DNA of 64,000 bases from Rhodobiaceae bacterium (GCA_020637895.1 JACKJP010000017.1:15108-79107), one strand, 5' to 3'. Counted from the first letter of the stretch, positions 26,266-35,631 are shown. The notes: generated by a model from the letters alone, not told the origin. A program made the numbers and translations.

Positions 26266-27618
26266 CTAAGCGAGGCCTTTGCGCTTGCGTCGCGATGCCG
26301 CAACTTCGCCCGCAGTCCTGGGAACGAAGGTCTTGGCGACCTGGCCGGAGGTAATGGCCTTGCCGGCTTCACCATGCTCGCGAGCATCTTTGCCTCCCAG
26401 CGATTTGGCCCCGACGTCTACATGGGTTGCCTTTGCCCGCAGCGCCCCCACTGTGACGTTCTCGCGGCCCAGCTTTGCTACCGCATCCATGTTGTAGAAG
26501 CGATATGCGTTGGCGTGGGTGACCTTGTTAATCACCCGGTCCGGCATTTCCTTGACGTTGTCCCAAAGGTCTTCAGCAACGTAGGGCCAGGTACAGTCGG
26601 AATGCGGATAGTCGCACTCGTATGCAATGATGTCTTCACCAACGGCTTCGTAGTTGGCGCATCCGAAACGGTCATCGATGAAACACGTCAGGAAGTGTTC
26701 GCGGAAGATTTCTGACGGGAGCTTGCCGCCGAAGTCCATGCGGACCCACGGGCCGTGGTGCTTATGCGTGAAGTCCGCGCGTTCGAGCAGGTAGGGAACC
26801 CAGCCAATGCCCCCTTCGGACAGCGCGAACTTGAGGTTCGGATAGCGCTGGAGTGCATTGAGATGCAGAAGGTCTGCCGCATCGGTCGCGATGGCCATCG
26901 GCATCGCCGTGATCCAGGCCGAAATCGGCGAGAGTTCCGAATTGGCTTCCGGCGCCATGCCGGTGCCGATATGGCACGACAGCGGAATGCCGTGCTCGTC
27001 GCACAGCTTCCAGAGCGGTTCGAAATATTCGTCATGCACCGACGGCAAACGATTTCGTGATGCGGGGTTCGCAGGAAAGAAGAAGGTCTCGACGCCCTTG
27101 GCGATCACACGCTTTGCTTCGGCGATTGACGCGTCCATGTCCCACAACGGAAGAATGGCGCCACGGAAATAGCGTCCCTCGTATGGACCGCACCACTCAT
27201 CGATGTGCCAGTCGTTATACGCGCGCATGACGCGTTTGCAGTTTTCCTTGTCCTTGGCATCCCAGAACCACCCACCATCGAACCCGGCGAAAGTCGGGAA
27301 CATCAGGGCAGTGGCTTGGCCCATTGCGTTCATGTCGTCGATGTGCGCATCACGGTCCCAGACGCCAGTTCGCATCTGGTCGATGTTCATGGGCTCCATC
27401 CCGTATTCTTCTTTCGGACGGCCAACCACCGCGTTGAGACCAACGGCGAAAGTGCGCTTGTCTTCATGCTCCCAGTACCACGAGGCATTGCCGAGATCGT
27501 CGGTGATATACTGGGGGGCGAGGGCGCGATGGTCCCGAGATAAATGCTGGTCGAACATCGTGGGCGGCTCGATCACGTGATCGTCCACGCTCGCGATAAT
27601 CATGTCTTCCATATTCAT
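26266..27618 (-). CDS. Amidohydrolase 2 family protein (metal-dependent hydrolase/decarboxylase-like)
   Basis: 450 residues with the amidohydrolase_2 TIM-barrel pattern: a first-strand ASVDDHVIEPP metal site at about 9-19, SCHIGTGMAP in the middle (histidine ligand), and ECDYPHSDCTWP near 335 (acidic ligand and His). The relatives include ACMSD-type decarboxylases and many uncharacterised proteins of sphingomonad and actinobacterial catabolic clusters. The C-terminal 60 residues are basic and low-complexity. GAGAGGATTTGCACG precedes the ATG. A promoter with an operator-like repeat in its spacer lies 70 bp upstream. The reaction (hydrolysis or decarboxylation) is not decidable from sequence. 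Confidence 0.9.
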   Translation of the reverse strand: MNMEDMIIASVDDHVIEPPTMFDQHLSRDHRALAPQYITDDLGNASWYWEHEDKRTFAVGLNAVVGRPKEEYGMEPMNIDQMRTGVWDRDAHIDDMNAMGQATALMFPTFAGFDGGWFWDAKDKENCKRVMRAYNDWHIDEWCGPYEGRYFRGAILPLWDMDASIAEAKRVIAKGVETFFFPANPASRNRLPSVHDEYFEPLWKLCDEHGIPLSCHIGTGMAPEANSELSPISAWITAMPMAIATDAADLLHLNALQRYPNLKFALSEGGIGWVPYLLERADFTHKHHGPWVRMDFGGKLPSEIFREHFLTCFIDDRFGCANYEAVGEDIIAYECDYPHSDCTWPYVAEDLWDNVKEMPDRVINKVTHANAYRFYNMDAVAKLGRENVTVGALRAKATHVDVGAKSLGGKDAREHGEAGKAITSGQVAKTFVPRTAGEVAASRRKRKGLA

Positions 27619-27690
27619 CGTGCAAATCCTCTCGGGTTCGTCTCACACCGGTGCAAATACTTGGCGGCCGATCGGATCGGCATAGTCCAT

Positions 27691-27719
27691 AAAATAACGA
27701 ATCGTCAGTTTTTGCGCAA
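27691..27719 (-). promoter_or_regulatory. Promoter of the amidohydrolase gene
   Basis: On the minus strand TTGCGC (27719-27714), a 17-bp spacer and TATTTT (27696-27691) form a sigma70-like promoter about 70 bp before the amidohydrolase ATG. The spacer coincides with an ACTGACG-ATT-CGTTATT operator-like repeat. Confidence 0.55.
27693..27709. promoter_or_regulatory. Putative operator, copy 2
   Basis: Read on the minus strand, ACTGACG-ATT-CGTTATT matches 12 of 14 consensus arm positions. It lies between the -35 and -10 elements of the amidohydrolase promoter, where a bound repressor would block RNA polymerase. Confidence 0.5.
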
Positions 27720-27747
27720 GCCAAAAGCGCCAGCCGTGATCAGAAAA

Positions 27748-27764
27748 AACGACGTTCCGTCATT
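27748..27764. promoter_or_regulatory. Putative operator, copy 3 (weaker)
   Basis: AACGACG-TTC-CGTCATT matches 11 of 14 consensus arm positions. Its centre is 55 bp upstream of copy 2, suggesting a tandem arrangement at the amidohydrolase promoter. Confidence 0.35.
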
Positions 27765-27874
27765 TATTCGGTCGTGGGTTTAATTGTCTCGGCTGCATTT
27801 GTGCCGATGGGCAAGGGCGGGCGAACCGAACCGTCGGACATATCCGGTTCGCACGGTGTGCTGTTGACGACGAC

Positions 27875-30310
27875 TCAAAAATTCTTGCGCACCTGGATAC
27901 CAAACGTGCGCGGATCACCCGGAAACGCGACGTTGTAGCCGATAGCTTCGAGGTTCGTTGCCGCTTGGAAATAGCGTTTGTCGGTCAGGTTCTTGCCGAA
28001 AACGGACACCTCGAGGTCCTGGCTGTAGATTTGCCACGTAATGCGCGCATCCAATAGACCATACGCCTTCTGGCTTACAGTGCTTAGATCGGTCGCAGCG
28101 TTTCGAAAGGCGACGTCATCGATCCAATTGTAATTCGCGGTCAACCGGATTTCTCCGTCGCCTAGTGGAACGGTCTGCGTGCCGCCGATATTGAACGTCC
28201 ACTTTGGTGCGGGGAAAGGCCGCCCGGAAAGGTCGATTGGATTGCCATCGTTGTCGCGCGCAATGTACTCGTCATATTTGGCGTTGAGGTAGGCGACACC
28301 GATATTAATGTCGGTCGTGTCCGACGGCGCTGCAATCACTTCCAGTTCGCCACCCCACAGCGTTGCCTTCGCCGCGTTGCGAATGAGTGTGATCGGCTGG
28401 CCATCGATCACGTCGCGAATCTGCTGCTGGATGTTGGTGTAATCCTGGTAGTATGCTGCCCCGTTCACGCGCAGCTTCCTGTTCAGCAGTTCGGCCTTGA
28501 AGCCCGCTTCGTAGGCAAGCACTTTTTCCGGTGCGAAGGGCGTTGCCGCCACATCGAGTTCCATCAGGGTATTATAAGGCCCCGCTATGGCTTGCGCGGT
28601 GAACCCGCCTGCACGATATCCCTTGTTGACCGACGCATACAGCAGCACGTCGGGCGTTGGTTTATAGTCGGCACTGATCAGCCAGGTGACTTCCTGATAG
28701 CTGACGTCGGTCTGGAAGGTGCAATTCGGGAAGGCGGAACCGCCCGCCGCCACAGCGAGCTGACGGCAGATGCCGCTGCTTGCCGGATTCGAGCTGATCG
28801 AATCTCGCGGATCGCGGCGGTTGTGGGAATCGATGAAGCGGTAGTCGTCGGTGAAGCGAATGCCTCCGGTCACCCTAAAGGAATCGCCGATATGCATCAC
28901 CGCCTGGGCGTACGCGGCAAGGCTTTCGTTGATACTGTCGGTGTCCGAAACGCTTGCTTGTCCCCGGCCAACTTCGACGTTGGTTTCCGATGCCGAAAAT
29001 TCGTACCCGTCCTCACGATTGAAATAGCCGCCGATCTGCCAGTCCAGGCCCCTGCCGTCGATCGATGACACCTGGATTTCCTGGCTGAAATTGGTTGCCT
29101 CCGTGCCGAGGTGGACAGGCAGGATGAGGAATGGGGTACCGTCGAGATCCTGAACATATTCGCGTGAGAGGTCACGGTATCCGGTGATCGACCTGAAGGT
29201 GACGTCCCCGACGTCGACGGCGATATCGGCCATGATGCCCCAGTGATCGACGTCATCGTATAGCCCGCGCGGGTCGGATGCGAAACCACTCTGGAACTTG
29301 TCGCCATTTCGGTAGGCGTCGAAATAGGTGCGCCATACGGTGTAGGCTGCCGCCCTGTCGGTCGCCGAATTCGGGTCAAGGCCGAGTTCGAACGCGACTT
29401 CGCCCAATGCGGCGCGAGCATTGTCCGCACCTGCCAGCATTCCGTCGTAGGTCAACACGACGTTGGTACCGTTGTTGCGCTGGCGGACATAGTCGCCCGT
29501 AATAAGGATACGGACGTTGTCGGCGGGGTCGGAGCGGACGAGAAGCCGGCCGTAAGCCACCTTGTCATCGCCGATATCTTTGCCATCCAACTGCATGCCA
29601 TAGCCGTCGCGCGAAATAACCTGGCCGACCGCCCGGACGGCCAGTTGGTCCTCGATCACGGGCAGATTGACGACGGCGAGCGCCTGCATGTTGTTGTCAG
29701 ATCCGTAAAGCAGGTCGATATAGCCCCCCGCCTCGTATTTCGGATGCTGGGTGGTGATGTTGATCGCGCCGCCGGTCGTGTTCTTGCCGAACAGGGTTCC
29801 CTGCGGGCCCTTGAGCACTTCGACCTGGGCCAGATCGACGAAGGCCGACCGCATGCCGTAGCTGCGCGCGTAGTTGATACCATCGATATACACGCCGACT
29901 GAAGAGTCCGTGGTCAGGCGGCTGTCGGCCTCGCTTTGGCCACGTATGGCAATTTTGACGCGTCCCGAACTGTTTTGGGAGTTCATGTAGAGGCCGGGCG
30001 TGATTTTCTGCACCTCGACGATATCGCGTACGCTCAGTTTCTGGAGGTCCTGCGCGGTCACAGTCGTGATCGCGATGGGAACGTCCTGCGCGCGTTCGGT
30101 TGTGCGCCGCGCCGTTACGACGATGTCCTGAAGGCCGCTGGCCGGCGCGCGTGCCTCGGCGCTTTCCTGCATCGGGGTCGTTGAACGATCGGCGCCAACG
30201 GTTGGGTCGGTCGTGCCGGCCTGCTGTGCGACTGCGGGGGTGAACGCCATGGCGGCGTAGCAAGCCGTGGTACCCAAAATGGTCCGGCTAAGTAAGGCTT
30301 TCCTAGTCAC
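27875..30310 (-). CDS. TonB-dependent outer-membrane receptor 2
   Basis: 811 residues from a GTG start with GGAGGGGAG upstream. A signal peptide covers about 1-28 (ending AVAQQ), followed by a TonB-box-like QDIVVTARRT near 61, the plug with GPQGTLFGKNTTGGAINI, and a barrel ending in the C-terminal Phe (IQVRKNF). It imports an unknown ligand across the outer membrane. It is distinct from receptor 1 and lies in a minus-strand cluster with a SnoaL gene and an exported beta-propeller protein, which may act on the same substrate before or after uptake. The upstream gap holds a conspicuous AT-rich inverted repeat. Confidence 0.95.
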   Translation of the reverse strand: MTRKALLSRTILGTTACYAAMAFTPAVAQQAGTTDPTVGADRSTTPMQESAEARAPASGLQDIVVTARRTTERAQDVPIAITTVTAQDLQKLSVRDIVEVQKITPGLYMNSQNSSGRVKIAIRGQSEADSRLTTDSSVGVYIDGINYARSYGMRSAFVDLAQVEVLKGPQGTLFGKNTTGGAINITTQHPKYEAGGYIDLLYGSDNNMQALAVVNLPVIEDQLAVRAVGQVISRDGYGMQLDGKDIGDDKVAYGRLLVRSDPADNVRILITGDYVRQRNNGTNVVLTYDGMLAGADNARAALGEVAFELGLDPNSATDRAAAYTVWRTYFDAYRNGDKFQSGFASDPRGLYDDVDHWGIMADIAVDVGDVTFRSITGYRDLSREYVQDLDGTPFLILPVHLGTEATNFSQEIQVSSIDGRGLDWQIGGYFNREDGYEFSASETNVEVGRGQASVSDTDSINESLAAYAQAVMHIGDSFRVTGGIRFTDDYRFIDSHNRRDPRDSISSNPASSGICRQLAVAAGGSAFPNCTFQTDVSYQEVTWLISADYKPTPDVLLYASVNKGYRAGGFTAQAIAGPYNTLMELDVAATPFAPEKVLAYEAGFKAELLNRKLRVNGAAYYQDYTNIQQQIRDVIDGQPITLIRNAAKATLWGGELEVIAAPSDTTDINIGVAYLNAKYDEYIARDNDGNPIDLSGRPFPAPKWTFNIGGTQTVPLGDGEIRLTANYNWIDDVAFRNAATDLSTVSQKAYGLLDARITWQIYSQDLEVSVFGKNLTDKRYFQAATNLEAIGYNVAFPGDPRTFGIQVRKNF

Positions 30311-30643
30311 AACGTCTCCCCTCCATACGATCCAAGATGCGAACTGAGTCGCGTTGCCGGCTATCCGACGGCAGCGCGTTCAGTTTCGGTTCGATCTTCG
30401 GATAGCGAGAGGAGCAACCGGATTGAACTTCGAATAAATGAAAATCAATGAGAAACACTGATAAGTTATTTTCATCGAGACTATCGTTTCAATCTCCTTG
30501 AAAATACTATCTCCATATTATGAAGTTTACCTCCATAATATGGATGATTCCAGGCCAAGTGTTATTGTTATCAATTTTTTCGACGAATATGTCTCTGGTG
30601 CTGGAGGTATTGCTTGGCCCATTCCAATCTTCCGATGCCTGGC
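30311..30643. other. AT-rich gap upstream of TonB receptor 2
   Basis: 333 bp without a gene, visibly more AT-rich than the surroundings, especially 30420-30550. It contains a long inverted repeat (separate entry) and probably the receptor promoter. No copy of the ACTGAYG operator was found; ACTGATA at about 30461 has no matching second arm. Confidence 0.5.
30513..30543. repeat. AT-rich inverted repeat, candidate regulator site
   Basis: CCATATTATG and CATAATATGG are perfect 10-bp arms separated by 11 bp, about 200 bp upstream of TonB receptor 2 and 100 bp after the SnoaL stop. The arms are AT-rich and each is preceded by CT, unlike the terminators in this window, so a protein-binding site is more likely than a transcription stop. 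Confidence 0.5.
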
Positions 30644-31138
30644 TCAAGTGCCCATGCCTGCAATCTCCATCCGCGCAGATCCGGCGTCCGTCGGATACGG
30701 ACAATCGCCGCTGGTCCAGCCCATGTTCCATGTGCGTTTGCGGATCCGCCAACCTTCGACGGTCTTGGTGAAAACGTCATCATAGGTCCCGTGGATCTGA
30801 AAGAAATGCTCTTTCCTATCCTCGCCTATCGCTCCCATTGGGTTGATGACCTTGGATCGGACATCGGCATCCATGCGGGAGGGGTCGCGAAATACGATCT
30901 TGTGCATTCCAAAAAAATGCATGTCGCGCGTGCATGTCAGATGGAGCTTGGCAAAGAATGGCTTCACCTCGGTCCACGGCGCTTTCATTGCCCCAGCGGA
31001 GGTAAGATCGAACATGCAGTCGGGAAGGAATACGGTGTCTAGGACATCGATCTCCTGATCGTCGAGGGCATGGACGTACCGCACCAGTGTGTCCTGGATG
31101 GCCATTCGGTCGGCCAATTCTTCCAACGAATAAGTCAT
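30644..31138 (-). CDS. SnoaL/NTF2-like protein (nuclear transport factor 2 family)
   Basis: 164 residues. The N-terminal helix LEELADRMAIQDTLVRYVHALDD, the DTVFLPDCMFDL strand and the C-terminal KTVEGWRIRKRTWNMGW are hallmarks of the SnoaL_4 subgroup found in aromatic and terpenoid degradation clusters. GGAG lies seven bases before the ATG. It follows the beta-propeller gene by 13 bp, so the two are co-transcribed. The reaction is unknown; isomerase, dehydratase and simple binding roles are all known in the fold. Confidence 0.87.
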   Translation of the reverse strand: MTYSLEELADRMAIQDTLVRYVHALDDQEIDVLDTVFLPDCMFDLTSAGAMKAPWTEVKPFFAKLHLTCTRDMHFFGMHKIVFRDPSRMDADVRSKVINPMGAIGEDRKEHFFQIHGTYDDVFTKTVEGWRIRKRTWNMGWTSGDCPYPTDAGSARMEIAGMGT

Positions 31139-31151
31139 CCGGATTCTCCAA

Positions 31152-32300
31152 TCATGATCCGTCGGCGTGATCCGTTCTGCGCGTATTCCGCTGATCGGCG
31201 CCGGCGTCGTGGCTGCCGCCCTCTGCCGGCGTCATGATCGCGAGACAATCGCCGCTGATGGAGCCGATCCACAGTCCTCGCCCGATAATGATCGCAGCAG
31301 TGGAATCCCCGAAAGTGCCACCTGTGTTACCGCGCCAAAGATTTTTGGTCCTGACGTCGGTCGGTGAAATTCGCGCGACGTCCCAGGATTGGGCGCAATA
31401 AACCGGGCCATCCAGGCGGTTGCTGCATGCGAACAGATCCTCGACCGCGATGTTTTGTCCCGATGCGAGCAGCGAACCGTCCGGCGCCCAGTGCAGGTTG
31501 TCGGGCAGAAAGCCGATTTTTATCGGCGGAGCGGTTTCATTGCCCTTCCGATCAAGCCGGCGCACGATACTGTCACCCCAGCCAGCAAGGAATATCGATT
31601 TCCCGTCCTGCGATACCGCGATCCCGTTCGGTCCCGACATCGGTGGGATTGCAAGGCGCCTGATGCCGGTGTGGACCTGCCATTCAAATACCCCGCCAGA
31701 AGGCGCGCCTGCGGCTAACTTGCCGATCCGTTCAGGCCATGCGGTTTCGCCGGGATCATAGAGGCTGGTGAACATCAACCCACCTCCGGGGAGGCCCACC
31801 ACCGAGTTCGCTTCCAATCCCTCTGGCATAGGCACGCAACCGGTCCACAGGATCGATGGCGCATCGATCGTTGTATCGACGTTGAACAGCTCGATTGCCT
31901 CACGACCGCCGTGTCCGACAACGTAAAGCTGATGCACGCCGCCTTCGCCGGCGCTGAGGGATAGGCCGTGCGTTACGAGCTTTGTCGGGTCGGGCGGGGT
32001 GCACTTGCCGACCACGCTGGCCTCGTCCTTAGAAGTGGCGAAATCGCCTGCAGCGATGCCGAAGGTGACTTTCTTCACCCGTCGGGTACGTTTGTCGATC
32101 ATATAGAGACCGCCGGCAGAACCATCACGCGGCATGCTCGATGCCAAGACCCATGGCGTTCCTGGAATTTCCGTGAGGTCTTCAGGTGCGGGAATCCCGC
32201 AAATGCGCGTACCATCGTCGCCATATGCGCAATCCGGTGAAGCTGCAGCGGCGTCCGGCAAGATGGCGAGCAGGGCGGCTGCGATTGGCAGAAATCTCAT
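31152..32300 (-). CDS. Exported SMP-30/gluconolactonase-like beta-propeller protein
   Basis: I start at the ATG at 32300, which has AAGGAGAGGAG upstream and opens a signal peptide (MRFLPIAAALLAILPDAAAA); this gives 382 residues. The mature part repeats short propeller blades, for instance SGPNGIAVSQDGKSIFLAGW and LPDNLHWAPDGSLLASG, as in SMP-30, paraoxonase and strictosidine-synthase-like proteins. Such enzymes hydrolyse lactones or esters with a central calcium. Periplasmic location next to a TonB receptor suggests processing of an imported lactone or ester. Several cysteines may form disulphides. The fold call is moderate, the substrate unknown. Confidence 0.75.
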   Translation of the reverse strand: MRFLPIAAALLAILPDAAAASPDCAYGDDGTRICGIPAPEDLTEIPGTPWVLASSMPRDGSAGGLYMIDKRTRRVKKVTFGIAAGDFATSKDEASVVGKCTPPDPTKLVTHGLSLSAGEGGVHQLYVVGHGGREAIELFNVDTTIDAPSILWTGCVPMPEGLEANSVVGLPGGGLMFTSLYDPGETAWPERIGKLAAGAPSGGVFEWQVHTGIRRLAIPPMSGPNGIAVSQDGKSIFLAGWGDSIVRRLDRKGNETAPPIKIGFLPDNLHWAPDGSLLASGQNIAVEDLFACSNRLDGPVYCAQSWDVARISPTDVRTKNLWRGNTGGTFGDSTAAIIIGRGLWIGSISGDCLAIMTPAEGGSHDAGADQRNTRRTDHADGS

Positions 32301-32472
32301 GTTAATCGCTCCTCTCCTTAAGCGATCGGACCAGACCGGTGGCACGAGTGTCGTCAGGTGTTCGATCATGCAATTGTGTCTCCAGAGAGATCACGCATGC
32401 CCATTTCGATCTGGCGCAGTTTCAGGGCCGAGCGTATTCGGTCGGTTTGATCGGCGAGGGTCCCGGACCTGC

Positions 32473-33909
32473 TCAAATGGAAATCGCTTTGTGTTCGACG
32501 TATGCATCGATGCCCGCGGTACCGAATTCGCGTCCGATACCACTTTGCTTGTAGCCGCCGAACGGCGCTGAAAAATCCGGAGTGGCTCCATTGATAGACA
32601 TAGTTCCGGTTCTGATTTGGCGCCCGACGTTGAGTGCGCTGTCCGGATCGGACGACCATATTCCACCGGCCAGGCCGTAAGGGGAGTCGTTGGCGATCGC
32701 TATGGCCTCGTCGACGCTGGTGTAGGGAATGACGCAGACTACCGGACCAAAGATTTCTTCCCGTGCGATCAGCATTGCGTTGTCGACATCGCAGAATACG
32801 GTCGGCCGGACGAAAGCGCCATGTTCGATCTCTGGCGGCATGCCCGAACCGCCCGTTACCAGTGTCGCCCCGTCAGATATTCCGGTATCGATCAGGTCCC
32901 AGGCGCGGCGCTGCTGCCGTTCCGCGACAAGCGGGCCGATGAAGGTCTCCATTTCGCGCGGATCGCCAACGGTTAGCGTCTGGATATCGGCGCAGAGTGC
33001 ATCGACGAACCCGTCATGCTCGTCTCGCGGAACAAGGACGCGGGATTCGGCGATACATGCCTGGCCGCTGTTAAACATCGCGGAATAGCGGATCGTTTTG
33101 GCAACCATGGGCGCATGGGCGTCGGGCAACAGGATGGTGGCCGACTTGCCGCCCAGCTCCAGGCTGAAACGCTTCAGGTTTGCGGCCGCGACCGAGGCAA
33201 TTCGCTTTCCCGCCGCCGTCGAGCCCGTGAAGGCGATCTTGTCCACGTCACTATGGGAAACAAGATATTCACTGACCTGGCGGTCGGCGACAAGGATGCT
33301 CAAAGCCCCTTCTGGCAGCCCTGCCTCCATGAACAGTTCGCCAAGAAACTGTCCGCTGAGTGCGGCTTCCGGAGCCAGCTTGAGCACGACCGTGCAGCCG
33401 GCAAGGAAGGCCGGAAGCAGCTTGGCGAGTGCCGACTGGTGCGGTGCGTTCCAGGGTACCACTGCTGCCACCACGCCCAGGGGCTCACGCCGCAGGACAG
33501 TTTCCGTGCGACCGCCGAAAGCCTCTCGCCGGTCTTCCCACGGATAATTTGCAGCCGCTTGAAGATAGGCGGCATTTTGTGCGGCTACGCCCTGCTGGAT
33601 CATCGTGGCACACCAGAGCGGTGTGGCATTTTCTGTGGTGATAAACCGTGCAAATTCGTCGCATCGGGCGGCGTGAAGCTCTGTAAATTTCGCGAGGACT
33701 GATAGCCGGTCTTCGGGCACCATCCTTGGCCATGGCCCTAGATCGAAAGCACGCCTTGCTTCGGAAACGGCAAGGTCGACATCGGCCTCCGTGGCCAACG
33801 GTGCGCTTCCGATCAACGAGCCGTCATAGGAAGAGCGGACTTCTGTCCGGGCCTTGCCGCCCGGCTCGACGCGCTTGCCACCGATGAAATTTCCTGTGAA
33901 TTCGGTCAT
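32473..33909 (-). CDS. Aldehyde dehydrogenase (2)
   Basis: 478 residues from the ATG at 33909 (GGAG six bases upstream); an open frame extends further but without family similarity. LELGGKSA carries the general base and Cys285 in NSGQAC is the nucleophile; EEIFGPVV and the final KQSGIGREFG are typical of NAD-dependent ALDHs. It is followed, after about 170 bp, by the propeller gene and preceded by an acyl-CoA ligase gene, so oxidation of an aldehyde to an acid and then CoA activation is a natural sequence. It is not especially close to the ALDHs at 8217 and 38553. Confidence 0.93.
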   Translation of the reverse strand: MTEFTGNFIGGKRVEPGGKARTEVRSSYDGSLIGSAPLATEADVDLAVSEARRAFDLGPWPRMVPEDRLSVLAKFTELHAARCDEFARFITTENATPLWCATMIQQGVAAQNAAYLQAAANYPWEDRREAFGGRTETVLRREPLGVVAAVVPWNAPHQSALAKLLPAFLAGCTVVLKLAPEAALSGQFLGELFMEAGLPEGALSILVADRQVSEYLVSHSDVDKIAFTGSTAAGKRIASVAAANLKRFSLELGGKSATILLPDAHAPMVAKTIRYSAMFNSGQACIAESRVLVPRDEHDGFVDALCADIQTLTVGDPREMETFIGPLVAERQQRRAWDLIDTGISDGATLVTGGSGMPPEIEHGAFVRPTVFCDVDNAMLIAREEIFGPVVCVIPYTSVDEAIAIANDSPYGLAGGIWSSDPDSALNVGRQIRTGTMSINGATPDFSAPFGGYKQSGIGREFGTAGIDAYVEHKAISI

Positions 33910-34003
33910 GTGGAACTCCAACCACGTCGGTCGTTCATGCTGGGTTAGCAGCATGCAGGGCGCTGTCGGGAAAGCTCGTCGCGATAGTAGGAGCAGGTGC
34001 GGC

Positions 34004-35497
34004 TCACTGCTCAAACATCGCCCCAATTGCCCGCCGATCCACTTTCATTGTGGCATTGCGTGGCAGGCTCGCGGTGGCCCGAACTTGCGCGGGAACGAAA
34101 TAGGCCGGCAACCGGGAACGAACGAACGCCTGTAACTCTTCACTGTCGAGGCAGGTGCCGTCCTCCATTTCCACGACTGCCACGGGCACCTGGCCTAGAC
34201 GTTCGTGCGCTATTCCGACGACGGCGGCGTCACGCACTGCCGGATGCTGGCGCAACGTGTCCGCGATTGTCCTTGGAGACAACTTGAAACCGCCGCGTAT
34301 AATCGCGTCATCGGTTCGGCCGTGTAGCGTCAGGAATCCTTCGGCGTCCACCGAACCTACATCGCTGGTCTGAATCCAGGAATTGCCGATCCGCCCGACC
34401 TTGAATTCCAGGATGCCGACGGCACCCTCATCATCAATCAGTTCACCCTCTGGCGAACGAACCCTCGCCTGGGCGACGGATGGATGGATACGCCCGACAG
34501 CGCCAGAGCGCGTCGAATAATATTGCCGAAAATCATCAAGAGACCAGGCCGCAATCGCACCGCAGAATTCGGTGGCACCGTAATTGCCCAAGACCGGCAG
34601 GCCATATCGCTGTATAAATGCCTGCCGGTCCTCGGGCCGCAGGGGGGCAGTACCTGACCACACGCTGACAAGGGAGGAAAGCCGCGATGGTTGGATATCC
34701 GCCTTGAGCACCATGCGCATCATGCTGGGCGGCAGGCCCGTTGTGAAAAGCTGCCATTGCTCAACCATCTGGGCCCACACTTCTGGCTCGAACTTGCCGA
34801 GCACCGCGGTAGCGCGGCCCTGCGCAACGGCCCGAAAGAGGGTCAGAGCCCCTCCGATGTGCGATAGAGGGGAGTACTGTATAAGCGCGGGCCAAGATCC
34901 GTCAGGCCTTGCGCGATCGCCGAACCCGTGATGCATTGCCTCTATTTCGCGGATGGCGCGCGATAGAACCGGCAGAGCAAGGTGGAAAGGCTTGGGCTCG
35001 CCGGTTGTCCCGCTTGTGGAGATCACGATACCCGCCCTGGGTTCGTTCGAATGAGCGGATATCTTGCCGCTTCCATATCCTCTAGAACTCAAACGGCCAT
35101 CATCGGAGACGACAAGAACAGGATCGGTGTCGGTCGCGGCCTCCAGTACCGGATCGCATTCGGACAGCAGTACGGCAACCGGTGCATGGGCACGGGCGGT
35201 TTGCAGGACCGTCGGAGCAGCCCTGAAAGGGTTGATGATCGCGGCGCAACGTCCGCTCGCCACGACACCCAGAAGTATCAGTGCGGTCTCGATATTGTTG
35301 CGCCCCATAACCGCCACGGTTGAATCGGGGGGGATACCTATCGCCGTCAGTCCTTCGTCGATTGCGGCAACATGCGAAGCCACGCAGCGCCAATCGAGCA
35401 CATGGCTGGCAGATTGCAGCGCAACCCCCTTCGCCGAGGCGAGAGAATCCCGTATCCGTGCGACCAGATCACCACCAATTTTCGCATCCCCGGGCAT
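34004..35497 (-). CDS. AMP-forming acyl-CoA synthetase (ANL superfamily), paralogue of 15284-16855
   Basis: 497 residues with the phosphate loop STSGTTGEPK, the adenine motif NYGATEF, the hinge GRTDDAIIRGGFK and a C-terminal ATMKVDRRAI. It should form an acyl-CoA from a free acid, ATP and CoA. Middle-domain features (SGTAPL, YGATEFCGAIAAW) parallel the ligase at 15284, so the two are paralogues, each next to an alpha/beta hydrolase and an MFS gene. Its ATG overlaps the stop of a short upstream frame as TGATG. No preference of substrate can be deduced. Confidence 0.92.
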   Translation of the reverse strand: MPGDAKIGGDLVARIRDSLASAKGVALQSASHVLDWRCVASHVAAIDEGLTAIGIPPDSTVAVMGRNNIETALILLGVVASGRCAAIINPFRAAPTVLQTARAHAPVAVLLSECDPVLEAATDTDPVLVVSDDGRLSSRGYGSGKISAHSNEPRAGIVISTSGTTGEPKPFHLALPVLSRAIREIEAMHHGFGDRARPDGSWPALIQYSPLSHIGGALTLFRAVAQGRATAVLGKFEPEVWAQMVEQWQLFTTGLPPSMMRMVLKADIQPSRLSSLVSVWSGTAPLRPEDRQAFIQRYGLPVLGNYGATEFCGAIAAWSLDDFRQYYSTRSGAVGRIHPSVAQARVRSPEGELIDDEGAVGILEFKVGRIGNSWIQTSDVGSVDAEGFLTLHGRTDDAIIRGGFKLSPRTIADTLRQHPAVRDAAVVGIAHERLGQVPVAVVEMEDGTCLDSEELQAFVRSRLPAYFVPAQVRATASLPRNATMKVDRRAIGAMFEQ

Positions 35498-35631
35498 CAG
35501 GATGGCGCGCTCACGAGATTGATGGAAACTTTCAGCATGGCGGACCCAGGATTGATTCCATCGCGTAACGATTTTCCCAGTTGATCCGCCAATTCGTTCT
35601 CCGAAACGTGAAATGTTGGCACGCGGATCAT
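35497..35631 (-). CDS. Possible small protein upstream of the ligase (44 residues)
   Basis: A short frame from ATG 35631 (AGGA eight bases upstream) to a stop that overlaps the ligase start as TGATG, the geometry of translational coupling. The sequence, including SENELADQLGKSLRDG, resembles nothing I know. It could be a leader peptide, a small binding protein or a remnant of a longer gene (the frame is open to 35766). Listed for its position only. Confidence 0.25.
   Translation of the reverse strand: MIRVPTFHVSENELADQLGKSLRDGINPGSAMLKVSINLVSAPS

Noticed and set aside
27821..27852. GCGAACCG/CGGTTCGC arms after TonB receptor 2 as terminator
   Set aside because: Short arms, 16-nt loop and no T tract; possible but not supported enough to list as a feature.
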